Shown here one piece after another: positions 17,672 through 24,478 of a stretch of 41,827 nt of DNA. Source of the stretch: an uncultured Planctomycetaceae bacterium. Lineage in GTDB: Bacteria > Planctomycetota > Planctomycetia > Planctomycetales > Planctomycetaceae. Below the pieces are notes generated by a model. It worked only from the letters and a program-made list of their open reading frames with translations. It searched no databases and was not told the origin of the DNA. The stretch is from NCBI GenBank assembly GCA_913031625.1, contig CAJWGB010000018.1:1-41827 (forward strand). The letters run 5' to 3'. A program made the translations under genes and the position numbers. How positions within the stretch are numbered: position 1 is the first letter of the stretch; every line of letters begins with the position of its first letter.

Positions 17672-19528
17672 TCACGGGGTTTCGATCAGCACGTCTGTCC
17701 ATTCACGCACATCAATTGCGGCACCGGCAATATCCGCCGTAACCAGGTGGCGTCCCGATTCGGTTGGTGTCACATCAAATGACAGGCGGCCTGACTCTCG
17801 AGGTCCGAGTTGAATCGACTTCTGAAGTTGTGGGCACTTCGCCCCTGTGGGGAGATTCAGCTTAACGGTGAGTCGTTGAGCTTTGCCCGAGTGGTTGATC
17901 AGACGCACCTGAATGGGCACCGATTGGCCGGTGTCTGCCCTGGTGCCACGTGGGTACATCACGGCCCACTGTTCGTCGACCATGTAATTCGGATCGTTCC
18001 AGGGTGACAGTTCCGAAAGAACTGCAATCCGTTGGCGATACCGAGTTTCAATGTAGTCGAGTTCCTTTTTCGAAAACGAAAACACGTACGGAATGTGCTC
18101 ATTGACCAGCCAGAATGGTTCCCGGACGGCTCGCAGCTGTTGAATGCAGTTCAGGTAGCCGGAATCGTCATGAAGCAGGTTTCGATTCAATACGCAGTAG
18201 TCATCGATACCGGATGGAGCAAACGCGTCCCCGACAAAGAAGATGGGCCGCTCGGTCCCACGACGAACAAACAGTGCTCCGTGGTACCATGTCTGCCCGG
18301 GGAAGAAGCGAAATGTCAGCTGATACTCGTGCCACTTCATTTGATGACCATCTGCGACCACTCTGACATTGGCAATTGCGTTGGAGGTCATGGCTGGCAG
18401 GTGATACCCCTCAGGATTCTCAAGCACATCTGAATACTCCTTCGTTGCGTAAACAGGGCACTTAAACTTCTCTGCCGCCGCCTGCACATAGTCAGTATGG
18501 TCGTCGTGGTAATGGGTCACAAAGATTCCATCGACACCCTCGATTGCTCCCTGATTCTGCAGATCTTCGATTGCGTTGATTACGGCCTGACTGCCGCAGT
18601 CCAGCAAAAAGCCACGGCCGGTATCAGAAATAAGCAGACGGCTGGTACCCATCACGAAGACCCACGACGGCGTTTTTTCATATTGGGAGTACGGCATCAA
18701 CTCAATTTCGGCCCCCGCTCCCAGCACACGTTCACCACACTTCGTCATTCGCTCTTTCTTGAAATACCAATGGAGCGCATTTGTACTGAGGTAATTTTGA
18801 TACAGCTTTTGAACGCGAGTCTTCAGTCTGTCGAGAGATACGGCGGGGGTTCTGATGACAGGACCGCGCGCGGGGATCAGAAGGTCCGGCTTCAGAGCCG
18901 CCACTTTCTTCAGGCTGTCAACAAGGGCCGCAAGTCGCCCACCATAACCGTGGTAGCCGCGGACCTGGGCTTCCGGGATTGCGTCCTGAAAACTGTAAAG
19001 ATCAAATAACTGACCATCTCCGTAGATCAGGTCACCAGTGAATACGACTCGACGCCCGGAATCTTCCAGAAGGTAACTCACGGAACCACGAGTGAAACCA
19101 GGAGTTGAAATCACCTTCAATTCATGACCGCGCCAGTGAACTGAATCCCCGTCCGTCACCCACTGATCCACAGGCAGCGGACTGTTTCGGAGCCTTGTAG
19201 ACTGCTGACCATAGTCGTGATAACGAGACTTTGAGAACCCGCTCCAAAAATCCTGGGGCGTGGCAAGACTTGACCGTTCGGCCTCCGGAGCTGACGCAGG
19301 TACTTCTCGACTGATGAGAGACTCGGCGCGCCACACCACGTCCCTTCTTCCATGCGTCAGCAGGACCCGGTCGACAGCCTGCGGGCCATTCCAGCCATAC
19401 ACCGCCAGGTGATGGTCACCGTCCGTGACGAGAACCTGATTGACGGCTCCTGGTTCAACTTTCACGTCAACCGCATACGTTGCTGTGCTGACGGAGACGA
19501 CGAGAAGTGACAGCAGGTGTGCTCGCAT
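17672..19528 (-). CDS. Secreted protein with two metallo-beta-lactamase-fold domains, the first degenerate
   Basis: 618 residues with a signal peptide (1-19, cut after TATYA). Residues about 30-260 are an MBL-fold domain in which the metal motif HxHxDH reads H59-G-R61-R-D63-V64 and the next motif reads STPGFTRGS, where the family has STPGHTPGS; metal binding is probably lost. Residues about 310-530 are a second MBL domain with a complete THYHDDH (H339, H341, D342, H344) and a later GDAF Asp, so hydrolysis of some exported substrate is plausible. The last 90 residues look like an Ig-like NEW3/NPCBM-associated domain. Substrate unknown; lactamase activity is not implied. ATG at 19528 has AGGGAAAA upstream; an upstream in-frame extension has no signal peptide. 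Divergent from the M20 gene with 138 bases between. Confidence 0.82.
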   Translation of the reverse strand: MRAHLLSLLVVSVSTATYAVDVKVEPGAVNQVLVTDGDHHLAVYGWNGPQAVDRVLLTHGRRDVVWRAESLISREVPASAPEAERSSLATPQDFWSGFSKSRYHDYGQQSTRLRNSPLPVDQWVTDGDSVHWRGHELKVISTPGFTRGSVSYLLEDSGRRVVFTGDLIYGDGQLFDLYSFQDAIPEAQVRGYHGYGGRLAALVDSLKKVAALKPDLLIPARGPVIRTPAVSLDRLKTRVQKLYQNYLSTNALHWYFKKERMTKCGERVLGAGAEIELMPYSQYEKTPSWVFVMGTSRLLISDTGRGFLLDCGSQAVINAIEDLQNQGAIEGVDGIFVTHYHDDHTDYVQAAAEKFKCPVYATKEYSDVLENPEGYHLPAMTSNAIANVRVVADGHQMKWHEYQLTFRFFPGQTWYHGALFVRRGTERPIFFVGDAFAPSGIDDYCVLNRNLLHDDSGYLNCIQQLRAVREPFWLVNEHIPYVFSFSKKELDYIETRYRQRIAVLSELSPWNDPNYMVDEQWAVMYPRGTRADTGQSVPIQVRLINHSGKAQRLTVKLNLPTGAKCPQLQKSIQLGPRESGRLSFDVTPTESGRHLVTADIAGAAIDVREWTDVLIETP

Positions 19529-19666
19529 AACTTTTCCCTGAGGAGAGGCGTCGGATGAATGGCTCAGTATATCTTCAGGCGCCCCAGGAATCCTTCCAGC
19601 AAAGCCACAGACGCACATCAGCGTCGACGGTCGCTTTGCACACCGGCTCGCAGCTACAATTGGACA

Positions 19667-20797
19667 ATGCAATGTCTCGAATACCTAAAACAACTCATTC
19701 CATTTTCTTCAGTCAGCAACACGTCCAACGTCGAAGTCAGTCGATGGGCCGAGACGACCCTGCAGGAGCTCGGATTCGAAACGGAATGGATGGAGTACAC
19801 AGATCCGGAAGGCCTGCAAAAGGTCTGTGTTTCCGGTCGCAAGGGCCCCCGCGAATCAACAGCCCCTGGCATGGCCTACTTTTGCCACACGGACGTTGTT
19901 CCCGTCGGTTCATGGAGCTTCCCCCACAGTGGACCATGGGAACCATTCCAGACAGCCGATCGTCTGTACGGTCGCGGCTCGTGCGACATGAAAGGCTCAC
20001 TGGCGTGCATGCTGGCCGCTGTCCGCGCACATCAAAAAGAGCTTAAGGCTCCGCTCTATGTCGTTTGCACGGCGGACGAAGAAATCGGGCTGCGTGGTGC
20101 AGAACGGATGGTGACCGATTCATCCATGTATCGCGAGATTGTCTCGCGACAGCCGAAGTCAATTATCGGCGAACCAACACTGCTGAGCGTTGTTCATGCT
20201 CACAAAGGAGGCAGTGGCGTCCGTGTCACAGCAGAGGGAGTCGCCGCCCACTCAAGTACGGGCAAGGGCGTCAACGCCAACTTCCTGATGGTGCCGTTTC
20301 TTGCCGACATCAAAGCGTTGGTTGACGAACTGCAGGGCAGAGCTGAATGGGAAGATGATCGCTTCGATCCTCCGACCACCAATATCAATCTCGGAATCAA
20401 CGATCACACTCCGGCACTCAATATTACACCAGCCCATTCAGTCGCCACGGTTTGCTGGCGCACCATGCCAGGAATCGACTACGAAGCATTGAAGCAAAGA
20501 GTTTATTCCATTGTTGAACGGCATCATCTGAAGCAGGAAACTCTCTTCGATTCGCGACCGATGTTCACTGACCCTGATTCGGACTATATCGCCGAGCTGC
20601 TTGAAGTCACCGGGACTTCAGCCTCGCATACCGTCTCCTATGGTACGGACGGGTCACAGTTTCAGGAACTTCAACATGCAGCCGTTGTTGGCCCCGGTGA
20701 CATTCGTCAGGCACACACTGATGACGAATGGATCAGTCTTGATCAGTTGGCCAAAGGGACGGAACTCTATGGCAGGCTGATTAATCGGTGGTGCTGA
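19667..20797 (+). CDS. M20-family deacetylase, ArgE (acetylornithine deacetylase)-like
   Basis: Zinc-dependent amidohydrolase of family M20, cytoplasmic. 376 residues, close to E. coli ArgE. Seen in order: HTDVVPV with metal ligand His74, SCDMKG with bridging Asp107, ADEEIG with catalytic Glu138 and ligand Glu139, IIGEPT with its ligand, HAHKGG, the dimerisation-domain segment AAHSSTGKGVNANF and VGPGDIRQAHTDDEWI with the last His ligand. These features fit ArgE more closely than DapE, but related N-acyl amino acid deacylases cannot be excluded, so no symbol is given. The first ATG at 19667 is chosen because the longer N-terminal frame shows no family homology. No other arginine gene is present here. 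It shares a short divergent promoter region with the MBL protein. Confidence 0.87.
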   Translation: MQCLEYLKQLIPFSSVSNTSNVEVSRWAETTLQELGFETEWMEYTDPEGLQKVCVSGRKGPRESTAPGMAYFCHTDVVPVGSWSFPHSGPWEPFQTADRLYGRGSCDMKGSLACMLAAVRAHQKELKAPLYVVCTADEEIGLRGAERMVTDSSMYREIVSRQPKSIIGEPTLLSVVHAHKGGSGVRVTAEGVAAHSSTGKGVNANFLMVPFLADIKALVDELQGRAEWEDDRFDPPTTNINLGINDHTPALNITPAHSVATVCWRTMPGIDYEALKQRVYSIVERHHLKQETLFDSRPMFTDPDSDYIAELLEVTGTSASHTVSYGTDGSQFQELQHAAVVGPGDIRQAHTDDEWISLDQLAKGTELYGRLINRWC

Positions 20798-20822
20798 CTC
20801 CGGACACGCGCGAGGGGCTTCG

Positions 20823-22067
20823 ATGAGATTGAATCGACGACAGTCGCTGCAGTTACTTGCCGCGAGCGGATTCTCACTGAGTACGAGACCTCTTTCTGCG
20901 GACGAATCAGAGCCACTGCCGGTCGCCGCAATCGTCACGACCTATTTCCGTAATTCCCATGCGGATGTGCTGTGCGGAAAGATCATGGAGGGATGGCGAC
21001 AGGACGGAGGCCCTGGCCCCCGGCTTAAGCTGGTTTCCATGTACACAGATCAGGTGCATGCGAAGGACCTGAGTCGCGGTCTCGCCATGAAACATGGGGT
21101 CCGGATTACTCAGTCAATTGATGAAGCCCTCACGCACGGCACAGACAAACTTGCCGTTGGCGGTGTGCTCAGCATTGGCGAACACGGAGAGTATCCAACA
21201 AACAATACCGGGCAGGTCAAATATCCGCGTCGAAGGTTCTTCGATCAGATTGCAGACACCATGCAGCGGTGCGGGCAAACTGCACCAGTCTTCAGTGACA
21301 AGCATCTTTCGTGGAACTGGAAGGATGCATTGCACATGTACGATCGGGCGAGGAAGCAGAAGATTCCTTTGATGGCAGGCTCTTCGCTCCCAGTGACATG
21401 GCGGTTTCCAAACGCTGACGTGCCGGTCGGAACACAGATGAAAGAGATAGTCACAGTCGGGTATGGCGGATTTGAGGCATATGGGTTTCACGCACTGGAG
21501 TCGATGCAGTGCATCGCAGAACGACGTAAGGGAGGTGAGACAGGCGTCGCATCAGTTTCGGCTGTTCCTGCGACAGAAATCCCGGCATGGCTCAATAAGC
21601 ACCCGGAACGCCACGAACTTCTCAGAAATGCTCTGAAGGTCGCAGAAAAGAATGACCAAAAACTGGAGGAACGAGTCGCACAGAACAGTGCATTGTTCTG
21701 CCTGCAATATTCGGACGGATTCCATGCCACGATTGCGATGCTGAACGGAATCACTGATCAGTTTTCCACGGCCGTCCGACTCAGTGACAACAATCGCGTC
21801 ATGCCGATGTGGCATCGGCTGCAATTCAAGGCCCCATTCGGACACTTCGAACACCTGCTGCGAGGAATCGAACAGATGTTTCACAACGGTAAGCCGTCAT
21901 GGCCCGTCGAACGAACTCTGTTGACCACCGGGATTCTCGATCGGGTAATGCAGCGACTAAGCAGTGAGAATCCGGCGATCAGCGTGCCTACGCCGGAACT
22001 GACAGTCAGTTATCAACCTTCCTCCTGGGGATTTGCGAATCGGGAAGGGCTCGCCTTTCCAGAATGA
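20823..22067 (+). CDS. Secreted (possibly Tat-exported) protein of unknown function
   Basis: 414 residues. It begins NRRQSLQLLAASGFSLS, an RR-x-S-LQLL arrangement like the Tat signals of many planctomycete exported enzymes, so export in folded form is likely. The mature part shows alternating strands and helices (PVAAIVTTYFRNSHADVL, then DKLAVGGVLSIGEHG) suggesting an alpha/beta fold. A His-rich element IGEHGEYPTN and a later KAPFGHFEHLLRGIEQMF are candidate functional segments. I do not recognise the family; it may be distantly related to secreted Gfo/Idh-like oxidoreductases, but no nucleotide motif is visible. Start supported by GAGGGG and placed 25 bases after the M20 gene, so the two may be one operon. 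The gene ends eight bases or so before the IS256 remnant. Confidence 0.7.
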   Translation: MRLNRRQSLQLLAASGFSLSTRPLSADESEPLPVAAIVTTYFRNSHADVLCGKIMEGWRQDGGPGPRLKLVSMYTDQVHAKDLSRGLAMKHGVRITQSIDEALTHGTDKLAVGGVLSIGEHGEYPTNNTGQVKYPRRRFFDQIADTMQRCGQTAPVFSDKHLSWNWKDALHMYDRARKQKIPLMAGSSLPVTWRFPNADVPVGTQMKEIVTVGYGGFEAYGFHALESMQCIAERRKGGETGVASVSAVPATEIPAWLNKHPERHELLRNALKVAEKNDQKLEERVAQNSALFCLQYSDGFHATIAMLNGITDQFSTAVRLSDNNRVMPMWHRLQFKAPFGHFEHLLRGIEQMFHNGKPSWPVERTLLTTGILDRVMQRLSSENPAISVPTPELTVSYQPSSWGFANREGLAFPE

Positions 22068-22074
22068 GTCAGTC

Positions 22075-22598
22075 ATCAGGTTCCGCTGATTCCATTTATC
22101 GTACTCGTCTTCCCACACCGCCTTCAGGCGGGTCACTGTTGACGGTGAAAGTCCTTTGGCATCCGGTCCCAGAAGCGACTGTAGCGCTTCAGGAAAACCG
22201 TTGGTACTGATCCCTTTGAGATAGAGCCAGGGAATCATGTCTTCAATGGATTTTGTCTTCCGCAGGTATTTGGGGAGAACTCCGGGATTGAACATCTCCC
22301 GCTGTTCAAAGGATCGTTTGTCTCGAACACGCGGCTGGCTAACAGCAATTGGTCCCAAACCCGTCATAATTTCCCGTTCCGGAAGGTGACCATTGCGGAT
22401 CACGAGACGCCGGCCGGACTCATCAACAATGTCTTTCCTGTCATCAATGTAGTCAGCGACTTCTCTTTCGATCGCTTCCTTCAGCATCTGCTGAGCACCA
22501 GTTCGAAGAACCTCCGTCAAAACGTCACGGACAGCGAACTGTGCATTTTCAAAGGAGGCTGCTGTGTCTTCCAAGGAGTGATTGGTATTCTGCTTCAC
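22075..22598 (-). pseudogene. IS256-type (mutator-like) transposase, C-terminally truncated remnant
   Basis: About 170 residues matching the N-terminal part of an IS256-family transposase: LKEAIEREVADYID, then RLVIRNGHLPEREIMTG, PRVRDKRSFEQREMFNPGVL and YLRKTKSIEDMIPWLYLKGI. The match stops at KWNQRNL, and the remainder of the normal roughly 400-residue protein, including most catalytic acidic residues, is gone; the frame runs on into the antisense of the preceding gene. Start probably the GTG at 22598 with GAAAGG upstream. I cannot see a second terminal inverted repeat, so the element is a dead fragment. It sits directly upstream of the promoter of the gene at 22747. Confidence 0.85.
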
Positions 22599-22746
22599 GG
22601 GTGGCGTGCCTTTCGTAAATGAGCTGGAAACTTTGGTAGGTAACCAATTCATCGCGAAACACGCCGCCTTTTTCAATCTCTCCTCAAACACAACTTTCTA
22701 TAGTAGCTCAATTCGTACGCACAGTGCGCAGTATGGTGAGAAGATA

Positions 22747-24045
22747 ATGAAGCTCCTCAACTCTCTGGTTCCTCTATTGTTCCTTTCCGCGGCAGTCGCT
22801 GTCACGGCAGGTGCGGTTTACGTCTCGGTTCAGGCTGGTCAGCAGGCAGGAGAGCCAGTTGCTGCTGCAGAGAACGAAGATGTTCCGGCGGCCCAGGCGG
22901 AGCCCGTGGTAGCGGTCGTCGACCAGCCAGCTGGCCAGTTACAGCCGGTCGCTCTCGTTCAGGACGAGCCGGAGGAACTCCCGGCGGAATTGCTGCCCCA
23001 GGAGATTCATCAGGGACGCGAGCACAACCTGATTATCGACGACAACGGCCTGCTTAAGGGGCAGATCAGCAGTCTCAAGAGTGGCGGCAGCGACCTGTTT
23101 CCAGTTGAGGGAATTAAGGTTCGAATCATTCGGAACGGCCGCCCACTGGGAAGCACGACTACCGGTGAGGACGGCACATTCAAGATTGCGGGCCTGTCTG
23201 AAGGTGTCGCCTCCTTCATTGCAACCAGTAAAACAGCGATAGCCATCTTCGGTGTTCGACTTGTCACGCAGGAAGCCGGGGTGAAAGGCAATGACCTGGA
23301 TCTTGTTCATGTCATGGCAGTGACCGGAGACGACCTGGCGATTGCAAAGCAGATCATTTGGAAGAATCTCCCCTCTGCAGACGACAACCGATTTACCGGT
23401 GCGGTCAAAGAAGGCGAAGAAGAATCCCCTCATGGCGACGGCGGCGCGTCAACCGCTTTGAGTCATCATCAGGTTCAGTTACAGGCGGACGGCACTCTGA
23501 ACGGTTCAGTCAACGTTATGGACTATCGAACAGGACGATACTGCGAAGTTAAAGACCTGTCACTGCACTTTATTTCCGGCGGTGAATACATCGCGACAAC
23601 TAAAGTAAATGCAGATGGCACATTCAGCGTGAGTGGCCTTTCAGCTGGCGTTTACAGCGTTGTTTCCACCGGCAGTGACGGCATCTTCGCAATCGCCATC
23701 GACGTGATTGATTCGGTCGCCAACCTGCCAGCAAACAGCCCTTACCGGTTCGTGTCACTTCCGCAGGCTGCAGATTTCAGCGCCAGCCCGACAAACCCAG
23801 CTGACCTGAACCAGGAAAACGCGGGTGATAACACAGACGGTGATCTGACACCGCCGCCAGTCGTTGGAACACCAGCTCCTCCAGCTGGCGGAGCTCCTGC
23901 GGGTGGTGCACCCGGTGGAGGGCCAGGTGGTGGTGGCGGTGCCGGTGGTGGAAATGGAGCGGCCGCTCTTCTGGGAGCTGCGACTGCAGGTGCAATTGGC
24001 TACGCAGTCGGAGATGACGACGACGACGCCTCTCCTTCCAACTAG
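22747..24045 (+). CDS. Secreted protein with two carboxypeptidase-regulatory/Ig-like domains and an acidic C-terminal tail
   Basis: 432 residues. A signal peptide (LLFLSAAVAVTAGAVYV) is followed by an acidic Ala/Val/Pro/Gln linker (about 30-85). Two beta-sandwich domains then repeat the carboxypeptidase regulatory-like pattern: a strand starting LKGQISSLKSGG with GSTTTGEDGTFKIAGLSEG, and a second starting LNGSVNVMDYRTG with KVNADGTFSVSGLSAGVY. The region 375-410 is Pro/Gly-rich (GGAPAGGAPGGGPGGGG). The tail has a short hydrophobic stretch LLGAATAGAIGYAVG, then DDDDDASPSN. Probably a surface or envelope protein; function unknown. ATG at 22747 is used because the signal peptide begins there; upstream frame extension runs into IS DNA. 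A strong terminator follows. Confidence 0.8.
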   Translation: MKLLNSLVPLLFLSAAVAVTAGAVYVSVQAGQQAGEPVAAAENEDVPAAQAEPVVAVVDQPAGQLQPVALVQDEPEELPAELLPQEIHQGREHNLIIDDNGLLKGQISSLKSGGSDLFPVEGIKVRIIRNGRPLGSTTTGEDGTFKIAGLSEGVASFIATSKTAIAIFGVRLVTQEAGVKGNDLDLVHVMAVTGDDLAIAKQIIWKNLPSADDNRFTGAVKEGEEESPHGDGGASTALSHHQVQLQADGTLNGSVNVMDYRTGRYCEVKDLSLHFISGGEYIATTKVNADGTFSVSGLSAGVYSVVSTGSDGIFAIAIDVIDSVANLPANSPYRFVSLPQAADFSASPTNPADLNQENAGDNTDGDLTPPPVVGTPAPPAGGAPAGGAPGGGPGGGGGAGGGNGAAALLGAATAGAIGYAVGDDDDDASPSN

Positions 24046-24070
24046 ATGGCAATCTCTCTGAGACATGAAA

Positions 24071-24098
24071 AGCCCGGCTCATTGAGCCGGGCTTTTTT
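24071..24098 (+). terminator. Rho-independent terminator
   Basis: Perfect 10-bp stem AGCCCGGCTC / GAGCCGGGCT with a 3-base loop (24071-24093), then TTTTTT. Preceded by AAAA, so it may also work on the other strand. It ends the gene at 22747-24045. Confidence 0.92.
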
Positions 24099-24478
24099 CA
24101 TGACATCAGCTCCAGCGATTCCCTTGCTGGCGCTGCAAACAAGGAGCCTCAGGATTCGAGCGTACTGGCCCAGCACTGTCGAATCTCTGCGAGGCGACGT
24201 TCGACACTTCCGAGGTCCCACTTCAATCTCCTGAAGAATTCTCAAGTGAATGGTCGCCAGTTGTCAGTAGCATGCATGATACTGACACTTCAGTTGGAGC
24301 ATAATTCTGCTGCGCCGAGATCGATCAAATGATCCAGGTGACCACTTCGGTGCGTCAAACGACAGGCTGACTGTCGATGCCGGACAACCCTCAAAATTGT
24401 CCACTCACTGGCAACCGTGCTCGGAAATGCCAAACTGGTGACCTGAGATCACTCCCTGGATTTCGACGGAAACTTCTC
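24094..24478. other. Intergenic region with a strong palindrome
   Basis: About 385 bases with no convincing gene. It carries the near-perfect 26-base palindrome at 24262-24287 and an ATAAT element at 24301-24305 just after it, so a regulated promoter for the hydrolase gene is the likely content. Confidence 0.45.
24262..24287. promoter_or_regulatory. 26-base near-perfect palindrome, candidate operator
   Basis: Outer arms TGTCAGTA and TACTGACA are exact inverted copies. The centre holds CATGCATG, which is itself palindromic and exactly concentric with the outer arms. Only one base pair of thirteen is mismatched (G/A). Concentric dyads of this length are typical of dimeric or tetrameric regulator sites. 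It lies about 190 bases before the start of the hydrolase gene, close to CATAAT at 24300-24305. Confidence 0.55.

Noticed and set aside
17672-19528. Calling the double-MBL protein a beta-lactamase.
   Set aside because: The MBL fold covers many hydrolases; the domain duplication and C-terminal Ig-like domain do not fit known lactamases.
19555-20046. Open frame from 19555 and upstream extension of the M20 protein from 19559.
   Set aside because: The first is a shifted shadow of the M20 gene; the extension shows no family homology or ribosome site, and homology starts at 19667.
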